Part shown: piece after piece, positions 34,902-46,240 of the stretch
Layout: each line of letters starts with the position of its first letter
Position numbering within the stretch: position 1 is the first letter of the stretch
Assembly (NCBI RefSeq): GCF_910592395.1
Contig: NC_088308.1
Coordinates: forward strand, 3,598,001 to 3,658,000
Length of the DNA stretch: 60,000 nt
Reading direction: 5' to 3'
Origin: Lineus longissimus
Lineage: Eukaryota > Nemertea > Pilidiophora > Heteronemertea > Lineidae
Program-made: the position numbers and the translations under genes
Notes under the pieces: generated by a model
Told to the model about the DNA's origin: nothing
The model's input: the letters and a program-made list of their open reading frames with translations, nothing else
Databases searched by the model: none

Positions 34902-35910
34902 TCAACACTCCTACCTCGTGCTGCCATGCCCTTCATGGCAGGACATGATCAGATTTCCTGGAGAATTCTGCCTTAAGAGTACCTGTGATGAAATCAGCAA
35001 AGATGTTTACAACAAAGAAAGAATTATAAGTGAAGGATACCCAAAACCTATTGAAGTGATAGGTTTTTGAGGATGCCTATCAAGATAGTGCTTTGTACAT
35101 GAACACTTTTCACTTGCTGTTAAATTTCACTGATTTTGCCTACTCAGTTTTAACAAAAAGTCATTGACTGTTGTACTACTAGTATATAAGAGAGTAAATC
35201 ACTGTTAGTTGTCTGCTATATTCAAGAAAACTTTCCTAATCAACAAAAATACAAAAAAAATTGCAGGCAGCATAACAATTCAGGTTTCAAAAGTGAAGAA
35301 CACTGAATTGTAACTTACGCTATGCAAAAATTGTTGTATCTCACAGAAATGTTGTGAATATAACTTGGTGTATGCACATTTTATGAGAAAAGTATTAGAG
35401 CTTAGGATTTATCGCAGTCGGGATAAGCTTCAAATACACCAATGCCTGAAAACTTGACTGATTTCGTTTCTTTCCAAAACTAAATCAAAAACCGATGTTT
35501 GGCATCGTCCTCTCTTTCGTTGCTTCCATACCTTGGCCTAAAAAATGCAGTTGGAACGGATTCAACCAGTTGACTTTTGGCGTCGGTCTAACAGTATATG
35601 CCTGCTTGGTTAGCAAGCCTAATTTTAGTTTTAGTTGCTTTGGTAGCTGTGAAAAGGGAGGGAAATTTGCACCCATGGTTGTAAAGGTCTTTGTAGCTTT
35701 GCCTTATTAAGCCTTTGGGCAGGTGAATCGTTTTTGAACTTGTTCAGGGATCATCTCAAGATTGTTTGATACCATGGGAGAAAACTTTTTCATGAAAATG
35801 TACACATGAGAAATCATAACAAGGGAAAGAATGTTTTCTTGGGGTAAAATCTTTCCTTTTGATATATTTTATATATATGAAGTGGTCAGATCAATTCACT
35901 GCATGGGTAA

Positions 35911-35916
35911 AATAAA
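35911..35916 (+). terminator. Candidate proximal poly(A) signal of erlin
   Basis: AATAAA about 1.0 kb after the stop codon. It is an alternative to the distal signal at 36,448. Confidence 0.35.
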
Positions 35917-36447
35917 GACGAACAAAATGATACCTTATTGAGCTCTGAACTCTTAAAGACTTTATTTTTTCTGGATAGTACTGTATGGTTGTTCAGCTTT
36001 AGATTGGACAGCTAAAAGAGGTTTTAACGGTATCTGTATTCAAGCCTTTCATCATGTCACTTCATTTTACAAATTTTGATGTATGGTCAGTATATGCTTC
36101 TTGAAGATATGTTTGCCACAGAAGAAAGTAAATAACCACTTCTGTTGTATGAAATATGGGGGAATTAGTGTTTTTGATTAAGAAAGAGCTGGTAGTTGAG
36201 CTGAAATGCATTCTGAGAGTCTGAACCAAAGCCTTGTATATTAGGATGGCCTAAACATGACAGAAGGGGTGACCTCACTGTTGTGGGTATTTGTATCTTA
36301 AATATTTGTACGAAAATTATTGTCATTGGCCATGTCCATATTTAACTGAGCATGTATCCATCTAGATTCTTGTGGCAGACATGATTGTATTTGTAAATAT
36401 TTGGATAAACTTCATCAAGTGCTTGGATGACTTTCATATAAATTATG

Positions 36448-36453
36448 AATAAA
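36448..36453 (+). terminator. Candidate distal poly(A) signal of erlin
   Basis: AATAAA followed within 25 bases by a T-rich stretch (GTGTCTTTATATTGTTCTG). Confidence 0.45.
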
Positions 36454-36489
36454 TGTGTCTTTATATTGTTCTGTAAATAAGCTTCAGTT

Positions 36490-36790
36490 CTTTCATGTAT
36501 GTCATTGTTTCTGACAAACAGTGTCTCTCTTGTGTCTTTGGTTTATCATCTGATGATAGGTCTTATGACGGAGTGTCTTGAGTCATTCAGATCAGTAGTT
36601 TGTGTCTTCGAATTCTTGTCTTCTGACCAAGAGTCGGAGTCATTTGAATGAGAGCATGTCTTCAGTCTTGTCTCTGACATACAGTCTCCTGTCAAAGTGT
36701 CTTTAGTCACTTGGATTATCCCCGACGGCTGGTCTTCTCTGGAGCATCCTAGTCATGTAGATTGAGAGTCTGTCTCTTTGAAGTCTTAAG
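36490..36790. repeat. Degenerate tandem repeat, about 45-70 bp spacing
   Basis: Motifs of the type GAGTGTCTTGAGTCATTCAGAT recur with changes near 36571, 36628, 36698 and 36742, separated by GTCTTCT/GTCTCTG blocks. Identity is low, so this is an old array. Confidence 0.5.
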
Positions 36791-36824
36791 TTATTGGCTG
36801 CAATGCTCTAATTCATGTAGTCAA

Positions 36825-37190
36825 GGTTGTGACATGGTGGATAATTTCCCGATGCTGAATCAATGGTAAAGTGGGAAGCCAAGGTGAGAAGCCATGTTTT
36901 AAACCTTGTTTTTGGTATATTTCACCTCCCTGGCCCTCAAATAAGTCAAAAAGCCTCCTACAGCATGTCCTCTCCTGAGATACACATTGATTGTGAGGCT
37001 GTCTTTCCCCACTGGTCCCCAGATCGCGTTCCAATATTAGTTTGTGACATAGTGGTTAATTCCCCGATATGCTGAATCTATGAGTTAAGTGTGTCCGCTC
37101 CAGAGGTTATGACGCTGTCTTTCCCCCACTGGTCCCTATAATATGTATATAGATTACGTTCTGGTAGGTTTTCCCAATTGCTGAATTAAA
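36825..37190. repeat. Degenerate duplicated blocks
   Basis: GTGACATGGTGGATAATTTC near 36829 recurs as GTGACATAGTGGTTAATTCC near 37043, each followed by CCGAT and GCTGAAT. The block GCTGTCTTTCCCC.ACTGGTCCC near 36998 recurs near 37112, followed by an AGAT..CGTTC segment both times. This suggests a decayed complex tandem array. Confidence 0.6.
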
Positions 37191-40100
37191 TGAATGTATC
37201 AGTGTATAAACCAAGTGCGTCTTCTTCCCGGGCAAAACGGGGGTCTTCTCCAGGTAAACCTTTTATAGCGTTCTTTGGTTGTGACGTTGTGATCTCCTCT
37301 ATGGCTCATTCACTCACACTGATTCACTCAGCCCAAATATAGCTCACAGTATGCTATTTGAGACACTGCATCTTTGGCTTCATGAATAAAAAAGCCATTC
37401 CCAAGGGCCTCTGTGGAGATGTAGTAGGTTGTCTCAGCTGGCAGGAATTGAGACCGAGGTGTATCTGTAACCGGTAGCTGCTGCCATCTATGAAGCAAAA
37501 GTGAAACCATGGAGGAAGGATTGTGCCCGGGGTTGTGCGATTTAATCTCGGAGGTCATGGGACGGTATTTTTTCTTTTCAATTCTTTGATGACGAGTCTT
37601 GTCAGTTGGCCTTGCGTTGCGACTGCTTTTTTGGTGATTGATTGATTCGACTGATTCTGGATCTTCATGCCGTTTACCTATGTGGTACTCGGCCTCCTTA
37701 TTCCATTGAAATGACCAGGTTATTGTATTGGGACTTTTCATTTCAGGAGACCTGCCAATTTTGACACTAGAGGCGCTGATTCCGTTCCTTACAACGCAAT
37801 CTTGACACTGGAGGCGCGAGTTTGGAGACCTGCAGTTAAGGCGCGAAATAATCTCTTACAGACCAGGAGGTGCTGCCCTCTCGCAGAGAGAAAAATATCA
37901 CTAGGTCACGAGGTATGATGCCATCGGCATTCTTTGTGCAAAGCTGTGTGCTGGCGAACTGAATCGTGTCATCTTACCATCTTTCCTCATTATTATGTTT
38001 ATACTCTGCAGCCTAGGTTCTCCATACATGACATTGCTTAGCATGCCTATCCTATGAGGTGGCAGATGAGATGGCATTTTACTTGCCTTCTCCATCGAAA
38101 GTTGGGCATTCCCTTTTTCTGTGATACTGCATGCTGTATGGGCGGCTGTATAGGCCTATGCATGTATGTACACGGAGGGACTCGACCACTCATAATTGGC
38201 AAGGATGGACATGTGGAATCATGGGTTAGGAGAAGTCGTGTTGTAGGCCCTGTTTGCAAGAGGATGCTCTTTATTGGAGTTATTTTCAGTGTCCATCATG
38301 ATGGTATGGTCAAGTGGGTAGGTGGAGGAGGAGGAGGACAGGCGGCTAGAATAAATTGATGGGAAGATGCCGGGGTAAGGCAGCTTTTAAAGTGAGTGTC
38401 TCAGAAGCTACCACCCATTTCGATGGAGAGGTTGGTTCAAAACTTATTTTAGAGTCACACTCACTTTTTAACTGGAAGCTTGCAAGCAGATTTGGGAGAG
38501 TAGAATCTCAAATCGTTCTTTGCTTTATGAGGTTCCCTTATGACCAGTCACTCTCTGGTGTTTTGTTGTGCGTTTTTACATGCCCTGTGATTTACACAAC
38601 TAGGTCCGCAGATGCCACTGATCATTGATTGAATACTCGTGATTGTCATTTAGAGGTTTCTTTTACTTGCATAGGGATACACGACCATATGCATCAGCTG
38701 CAATTGGATATTCGTTGTATTTCGGCTGAAAACGCTCTCATCATAAGCACTACACAGAAAAGAGCTCTTGTCCAGTTCTGGAAAAGGCAACTTTTAATGA
38801 CTTGGCACAAACTCGCACCCATGCCGAAATTTAAAACGTTGTAAGTCTCTTGTGTTAAGATTGGACTTGGCGAGCAGCGCTGAAAAAAGGGCGCTTGGGT
38901 TATGGTCTTGTTTCCGATGTGAACCTGTTGAACTCTCGGCATCTTGTTCTTCTTGGACCGATGTGGTCATGTCCAGTCCACGATGAACTGAATAGCCAGA
39001 AATGCCAGTGGCTGCCTTGGACTTTTCCGAATACCCATTAGCGACAACGATAACAAAAAACATGGGGCAAAATATGCACCAAGGAAACACAGGTGAAGTG
39101 GAGTGGCAGGCCCTTCTTTGAGAGCAACGCCAGACGTGTGAAGGGTCGCGCCCATTGTTTCAAAAGCTGCTTAAACCTGTTCGTAATCCCGTCTTACATA
39201 CATACAAGGGGTCAAAATCTACTCCATTGATAATCATGACAGGTTTACAATTATATGGTCTCTATCAAAATGTCCACATATTTGTTTTATCACCCAACAA
39301 TGCGGCGTTTGTCAAGGCGATAAAACCTCTCCTCAAGAGCTGTTTTGGAGACCAGTGTAATCTTATGGGAGATCAGAGAGACCGCCACCAAAGCGTAATG
39401 GGTCTGTGACGCCTGCTTGGCCACCAGATCGCCAATATTTACCAAGGATTAGACTCTCGTACCTGCCAAGTGTAACAGCATGTACAAGCTTCGAGCATGT
39501 CAATATTCATTATTTGAACGTAGTGCGAACTCGTTTGCGCACAGCTAATCAGATTATGATATCAATCAGACGTGGATCAGCTTACCAATGATTGACAGCT
39601 CATCGGTAGCTTTGATCTCGAGATTCCTTCACAAAAAATGTCAACTGCGGTGATGGTCGTCCAAGTCGTTTGGACAAAGAAGGCGGGCTAGGTAAACAGA
39701 GTGTTCGTCTGATTTGACACTTTGGACCAGCTTTAATGTAGAATACCGACTACTTTATCGCCGTATGCGGTACATCAAACACACAGTTAAGTACTCTGTC
39801 TCGTTTGGCGGGGCTCAACCGACCATTTACCCACCCACTGAAATTTGCTAATCACCCGTCCACAACAAAAAGACTGTCTATCAAGCACTGTCAAAGTGTC
39901 CGAACCGAGGAACCCCGCAGCCTCGACGCGCTGTTCAATCGGGACACTTCAAAGCACAGCTTGAGGACTCAATTATAGTGCGAACAACTAGAACCATGTT
40001 TCCTGTCTCCAATAGGATGTCTGGTCACAGTCGGGGTGATGGTAGACTGTCACTCACAAAAGGCCCTGTCCATCAAGGCATTGAATAGCTGCCACCCGAT

Positions 40101-42412
40101 ACATTGGCTGACATATGGCTTTCACTGTGCCGACCTTTGATTTCGCCACTCTAGATTGAAACCTATCAATCAAGCAGAGTTCTTCCTTGGGCTAGGATTG
40201 AATGACTGACACCTATCACATCAAACAGCGGGAAAAGCATGCAACATGCTGTTTCTGTAAACATGTGCATTACCTTTGCTTAGTGAAGCCAATGCCGCCT
40301 TCACTCAACAATCCAAACATACAGTGCAGACGAGATCATCATATCAGATCCGCCTGGGGTCTTTGCAAGAACTCATGAACTCAAAACCCCAGGATCCCTC
40401 TCGGACCTACGGATCATCTGCTTCATTCTGCGACCCTTCAGAGTCCAGCACTGCGGCGCCAAGTTGAGACAACACCCCATCAATCAAAGTCCTGTTGCAT
40501 CCGTCTTTTATCAGCATCCATTTCCAGTGAGAGCCATCGCAAGAACATCAACAGTATTGTTTATCCCGGCTGAGCAGAAACCTCTCATTCTGTTTCACGT
40601 CAGTCACCGAGGCGAGTTTGACATCTTCCAGCTTGTGGAGTGTTTTGTGTAAACCTGAACTGACAGACCATGTGTGGCCGATGAGAAAACAACTCTTTTC
40701 ACTCAAACTATCTCAGAAGCGGCAAAAGTAAAAGACATTGAAGTATATAGCCTTGGGCAAGTTCGACGTTTGAGATCTCTGAGAGCTGAGCCGGCGTTGT
40801 GGGCTTTGAGATCAGATCAGATCGTGTAATATCTCATGGACGTGTTCACTTGTGAAATACGGCACCATGCAGTGCTCTTGAGAGTTCAGAACTTGCGAAT
40901 CTCAACCCGTCTGTCAGAACGTAGGCTGCGTAACATAGCATAAACTTGATATTTCAATGCTAGGAAGCATTATCAACCCTGGGAGTACTAGTGGGTAGCA
41001 ACGGCCAAAGAGGCCACATACCTCCACTAAACTGCTGACTGCAATCAATAGCTGGTCACAAACATGAAAAGACTCGCTCCCAAAACCTGCACAATCTGAT
41101 GAGAAAAGTTTTCACCGACCAGTTAATAACTTCATCAGACAGTGCCGAGCCTTCCTTGTTTAGGGTTCTTAAAAGTCCTAACCTGTAGCCGGTCTCGAAT
41201 TCATCCCATTTTTCGCTGGCAAAAACGGGACAAGAAAAGGGGTACTTCATTTCTCGGTCTGGTCGCCTCGCATGATCCTCCAAAATGAGTAGAGGGTCGC
41301 ACCCGGGGAGTGCCCCAGGCCCTTTATCCAACCTCGCCACCATGGAAATGTCGCCTTGATTCACCCAGTCCATTTGAAATAGAATCTCTGTGGTCTGGGT
41401 GTTGGTGAGATGCCTGCCAACCAGGCCGCGGATTGAGTTCCTTCAAGTGTTTATTGAAGGCGATAAGAATCTGAAGTGGCCTGTTTGAAGTTACCGATGG
41501 ATTGTCTCAGCTGTCAACATGGACCTGTCAAGCTTTTCAACATGTCAATCCCAATCTGTTTTCAAAACACCCCTGCTTGTACGAGCCCGATCGATAAGAG
41601 GCTCAATTATATGGCCCAGGCTTTGATCTGGCCCGCCGACTGCCATTCAGCCATTACAACTACACAGAATGTCATTACTTTTCCAGCAAGGGGTATTCTG
41701 GCCCCGTCCTGGGCAAAGCGACCCATTAACCGATAGTCTGTGCGTTGCCAGACCCATTGAAAGCACCTCTTTGAAGGTGCTTTTATGAGTTAAAAATTGT
41801 TTTGTCGGAGCATAAATTACGTTTATTTTGCACGATTAGTATTTATCTTTTCAGCGTGTTTCCTCCTTTGTGCCATACACATTGCCAACAATAGTTGACA
41901 TTATTCACATTTGATTGACAGGCGAGCCATCAAGTTGATTGATTAGTGTGCGGAAAATGACGGCTGGCCGACTGCCAATCTGATTATCAGCTCATGATTC
42001 GCCCGGGTGGGTCACATGGCCATTTATCACTAAAACCATTTATCGGAACTGACAGCGCACACATCACCTCCCGCCAATCGCAGCTTGCCGTCACTCTTAA
42101 GCCACCTCCTGATTGGTCGGCGGTGAATTCCTTTCATCTGTAAGCAGAACACAAGTGGTGTCGGCAAGCTTTGAGTAAGGAAGGCATGTTTCAATAAAAC
42201 CGAGTGCCTGCTGTGTGCAATCACATTGTGCCAGTTAGCCCAGCAGTCGATGTCTAGAGTAATTGAGAGCCTTGTGTAAAACATCGTCTTCACATTCCTA
42301 CTTCCCATCAGAGCTTGGGACTATCATTTCTGGATATTCTGCCTTTGATACAACATCGTGCTTGGATATAGTCGTGACTTCTACCTAACGATCAAGAGGA
42401 AATATCTTGACC
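37190..42412. other. Intergenic region upstream of the NET-family gene
   Basis: About 5.2 kb with no recognised gene; the longest ORFs (137 aa at 37,328-37,741 minus and 105 aa at 41,056-41,373 minus) have no domain or splice support. It contains a perfect 9-bp hairpin at 41,760-41,783, and CCAAT motifs near the 3' end. Confidence 0.55.
42074..42116 (+). promoter_or_regulatory. CCAAT-box pair upstream of NET-family gene
   Basis: A direct CCAAT at 42074-42078 and an inverted one (ATTGG) at 42112-42116, about 300-340 bp upstream of the start codon, in a locally GC-richer stretch. This fits a proximal promoter; no TATA box is evident. Confidence 0.4.
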
Positions 42413-42472
42413 ATGCTTCAAACAGCATCACAGTACTTACACCATGAGTACCTTCAACCTTTGCCAACAACG
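42413..42472 (+). CDS. NET-family exon 1
   Basis: Twenty codons ending PLPTT before a strong donor (ACG|GTGAGT). Residues EYLQPLP are the conserved family motif. The ATG is the first after an in-frame TAA (42386-42388), and the protein starts right at the conserved block. Confidence 0.88.
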
Positions 42473-45400
42473 GTGAGTAAATCCTTTCTTTTTTTCCAAT
42501 TTCTCAACTTTTGTGTTGTTGACCAATGCTGAATGACTGTGTGTTGCGGGTCCTTTTTCCCTTGCCCTTTGCTGACTTCCCATTTTGTGTAATGCCTCGT
42601 GATGCCAATATACTTTTTGGAAGTATTTATTTGGTTTTGGCGATCTTTTATGTTGATGATGTTAAATTGCTGTACTCTGCTCACATCCAGCTTCCACGAC
42701 ATACGAGGAGTGACCGTGACGAACTGAGAATCAACTGTCTGTACCTTGATTTGAAATTAAAGCCACAGTCATTATTGTTTAAACAAATGGACAGCCATTT
42801 TTAGTGGTAGCCTACCGGCATCTGGTTTTGAAAACCCCAGCATGACGATGCGAGAAAATAAGCTGTTGGAAGAATTTTGTTTATCATCATTGTCTACTGG
42901 TCTATGTCCATCTGTAATGAAATGCGGCATAATTTTGGTCAAGCCTGGGTCATATTTTTCGCTCGAATAGTCTGTCAGTGTATTGCACGGCTATACGACT
43001 ACAAATAAATGATATCGATACCGTCTTGGCTCGAATTGCATGCTATCAGCATTTGGATGCGTACTGAGCTCAGCTTGTCGTGTCATGAAACTGGACATTC
43101 GTCAGCAGTATGTCCTTTGCGACTTGGTGGTTTATGACAATGTGTCAATGGTCGAATGTTGTATTGCATACATACTGCTCCCTTTCTCCTGCCACTTTTC
43201 AGTCCGAAATGCATTTCAAATTAACTATATGGAGTGATATCATGGTGAAAATCTGACACAAGAATTCCTAATAACACATTATTGATCGCGCGGTTATTGA
43301 CAACACAGACAATTTGATTGATTGGTCTTGGATTAGCAAGCCTTTGAAATGTACCCTTCCTTTGATTTCCGTGTCGTGTGGACTGGTTTGACGAATTATT
43401 ATGTCTTTAGTGTGACAATCTGGAGAAATGACTTATCTATCAATCCTGATGGACAGGCGTCTTAAATACACAGTAATCCGTCATTCACAAATTGATTTTT
43501 CGTTCATCATGCGTCGTGGAATAAAGAAGTGATTCGTATTATCATGGTGTTGTGTTGGGAAGTCTCACGAACATGTCATGACCGACAACAAAGACTTCGT
43601 GATGAAGCCTTCAAAAAGATCATGATCATGGTCTAAGTAATCATATCACTTATCAGATGAGAAAAACTGATGATGATATGGACAATCACGAGAATTATTC
43701 CTTTGCCGGCAAGGCCTAAGAAATATTTTGTGTCCATGCTACAAGAGAGACTGGCGAGGATTTAAGATTTTCATCACGTATTTCGCATCTCATGAAATGA
43801 AATTAAGGTCTCCAGTCACTTTGGCGACTGTAACCTTTGGTTGGTCAAGAGAGTTTCTGGTCAAATACAATTAATTGCTGCCAATGGCATGAGTGGCCAT
43901 CTGAATCGAACACCAGACAAACATTAACATCTTTATCAGCCAAATTCACACTCAGAGTTCTTTAGTATCACGATCCTTTAATCTAGCCGACAAATAGAGC
44001 GAAAATTGATATCTAATTCGTGACAGACTTGGTGAGATTTCGCAAGCCTAAACAATCCACATAGGCGCCGGTTAGTCATGGCTATGATTATGCATGGGAA
44101 CGAGTGCATGCATATCATTTCATATTGCTCATTTATCATCGTTGGGTAACAAAAGGCGTATCTGTCAACTCAACTGCAGGATACACACATGTAGGCTCAT
44201 ACATCATGTTTTCTGTGCTTCCTCGTGTGTTGGTTTCACCCTATTTATTTTCGCGAGATACTTCTGGTTGGATTGATTTTATGTCCTGCTTTCTCGTTGA
44301 TCTGTTGATATGGCACCCAGGATGTGTGTTCTTCGCCAGTTGTTAAAATATGACATCTTTCTCTGTCAAGAAAGTGGTACACATGCTACTGATATATATT
44401 GATTGATCGTGTGTTGTATTATTCATATATATACTTCCTTCTTCCAATTTCATGACAGTTGTAAACCTTTCAGGCCAGTCGATTCGTACCAAAAGTATTT
44501 CAACTTTGTATTTTCTCCCTTCAAAACATTATTCTTAATCATTTGCATCTCTTGTCTTTGCAGTTGGATGCCAAAAAGAGCCCATTGGCCTTGCTTGCCC
44601 AGACATGCAGCAACATTGGTAAAGATACCACACCAGCTAAACCGCTGATACCGCCCATCGAAAAGAAAGATGGCCGAACATCGTCCGAAAAGTCGAGCAG
44701 TGACCATGACAAGCGATCCTCGCCTGCTGATAAGAAGGACAGCAAGACACCGAGCAGTGCTCCGCCGAAGGAGATGCCCTCACTCGTACCAATCACCCAC
44801 TCGCCCAACAGCGGGAAATACTCTCCAAGTACGGGCTCACCCAAGACCCGCAGCCCTGTCAACGCCCACACGCCCGTTTCCAGTAGCCATTCACCCATCC
44901 CGTCCGCTCACTCCAACACCCATTACAGCCTCGCCTTGGATAGCAAACATGGCGATGTAAAAACGAGCTCAGAATCAAAAACAGGACTATCTTCGCAGCC
45001 AACACAACCAACGCCCGGTGCAACTCTCAAGCCAACGGCAGTGCCAGTTTCGGGAGCAGCCAGCTATTCTCACCATCCAGGATTGGACCCTCATCTTCTT
45101 GGACATCCATTCGCATTGGACCCCAGCAGCATTCACAGCGCAAATGCAGCTTACACGTCGGCGTTAGCTGCCCATGCCAGCCTTGCTAGGTCCGGGCATG
45201 ATCTCGCAGCCTTATCTGGGGGTTCGTCTGTGTCACCCTACGTGGCTTATGCTCAGGTTAAAACTGCCACCGGTGCTACTACTTTAGTCCCCATCTGCAG
45301 AGACCCTTACTGTACGAACTGCCAACTTACCATGCGTAGTGCTCAGCTTTCGGGAACATGTGCCGCTGGTTGTACGCAATGTAATCACGAGAAATCTCTT

Positions 45401-45982
45401 GCTGCCTCAAGCAGCCTTGGACTATCCGGCACTCCCCTCACAGTGCCCGTTTTGCCCGTACCCGGGGCAAGCCAACTCTCAGGAACAAATGGACTAGGTT
45501 CACTTTACTCTCATAGTTTAATGGCAGCACATCATGGACTACCTTACGTGTGTAACTGGATGTCGGGGACAGATCATTGCGGGAAACGTTTCTCTACGTC
45601 TGAAGAACTCTTACAACACTTGCGCACTCATACGTCATCTACAGACATTTCTACGTCATTGTCATTAGCATCAGTCTTACCGTCATATTCGTACCCCAGT
45701 GTGTCAATGCCCAGCGTCTCTGTCGCCAGCACGCTAGGTTCGCATTACAGTCATGGTTCATTGAGCCCCAACTCTCTTCATAGGAACTATCCAACAAGCC
45801 TCAGCCCAATCAGTAGTGCCCTAGCAGCTAGCAGATATCACCCCTATGCCAAATCCGCCGGACTTTCCTCATTATCAAGTGCAGCCCCCTCAATGCCACC
45901 AATGCCCTTTCCATCCATGGGACCATATTATTCACCATATGCGTTGTATGGACAGAGACTTGGCGCAGCAGTCGCACCATGA
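42413..45982 (+). CDS. NET-family zinc-finger repressor (Noc/Elbow/ZNF503/ZNF703), 2 exons, 492 aa
   Basis: CDS 42413-42472 joined to 44564-45982. Exon 1 reads MLQTASQYLHHEYLQPLPTT and exon 2 starts LDAKKSPLALLAQTCSNIG, the family's conserved N-terminal block. A Ser/Pro/Thr-rich linker follows. Next come a buttonhead-box-like motif (CRDPYC, 265-270, then TNCQL with further cysteines), one atypical C2H2 finger (C350, C359, H372, H376; CNWMSGTDHCGKRFSTSEEL), and the diagnostic C-terminus (SRYHPY, then YYSPYALYGQRL, 475-486). Family members are nuclear co-repressors acting in appendage, eye, tracheal and neural development, and do not clearly bind DNA through the single finger. A TAA lies nine codons upstream of the ATG. 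One ortholog to ZNF503/ZNF703 together is expected in invertebrates. Confidence 0.95.
42473..44563 (+). other. NET-family intron 1
   Basis: A single 2.1-kb phase-0 intron. It contains only short ORFs. Several AT-rich homeodomain-core stretches (for example CAATTAATTG near 43,869) could be enhancers, which is inference. Confidence 0.7.
44564..45982 (+). CDS. NET-family exon 2
   Basis: A 472-codon terminal exon after the acceptor TTGTCTTTGCAG. It is one open frame with all diagnostic motifs, by far the longest ORF in the window. The opposite-strand ORF at 44539-44898 is its shadow. Confidence 0.97.
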   Translation: MDAKKSPLALLAQTCSNIGKDTTPAKPLIPPIEKKDGRTSSEKSSSDHDKRSSPADKKDSKTPSSAPPKEMPSLVPITHSPNSGKYSPSTGSPKTRSPVNAHTPVSSSHSPIPSAHSNTHYSLALDSKHGDVKTSSESKTGLSSQPTQPTPGATLKPTAVPVSGAASYSHHPGLDPHLLGHPFALDPSSIHSANAAYTSALAAHASLARSGHDLAALSGGSSVSPYVAYAQVKTATGATTLVPICRDPYCTNCQLTMRSAQLSGTCAAGCTQCNHEKSLAASSSLGLSGTPLTVPVLPVPGASQLSGTNGLGSLYSHSLMAAHHGLPYVCNWMSGTDHCGKRFSTSEELLQHLRTHTSSTDISTSLSLASVLPSYSYPSVSMPSVSVASTLGSHYSHGSLSPNSLHRNYPTSLSPISSALAASRYHPYAKSAGLSSLSSAAPSMPPMPFPSMGPYYSPYALYGQRLGAAVAP

Positions 45983-46240
45983 ACTCAGAAACTGTGAAAC
46001 ATTATGACGTATGTGCTATTAAGTATACGCCTGGATTAACCTTATTTATCACTCATTTGGACCCTTTCCTCTTGATGTGGACGAAAACTTGTGGTTAAAA
46101 GTGTAAGAACAAATTCGTGTTTTCAGTTGGAAATTTCACTGTTTAGGGTATTAGCTTTGTGATCAATGTGCAATTGGCGCTCCATACTTTTTGGTAATGC
46201 GTTATTTGCAGGTAAAATAAACGAATGTCCAGGGGTAATT
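45983..46240 (+). other. NET-family 3' UTR (minimum)
   Basis: AT-rich sequence after the stop. The first AATAAA is at 46216-46221. The UTR may be longer, because AT-rich sequence without genes continues past 46,900. Confidence 0.4.

Larger units (their letters stand above)
34902..36475 (+). other. Erlin 3' UTR (probable)
   Basis: A long AT-rich stretch with no gene after the erlin stop. AATAAA signals lie at 35911-35916 and 36448-36453. The second is followed by a T-rich segment, so the transcript most likely ends near 36,470, with a shorter form ending near 35,940. Confidence 0.5.

Noticed and set aside
37328-37741. 137-aa minus-strand ORF
   Set aside because: Length is within chance for 60 kb of six frames; no domain, signal peptide or splice partner.
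41056-41373. 105-aa minus-strand ORF
   Set aside because: No motif recognised and no exon boundaries; probably chance.
44539-44898. 119-aa minus-strand ORF
   Set aside because: Antisense shadow of the Ser/Pro-rich part of NET-family exon 2.
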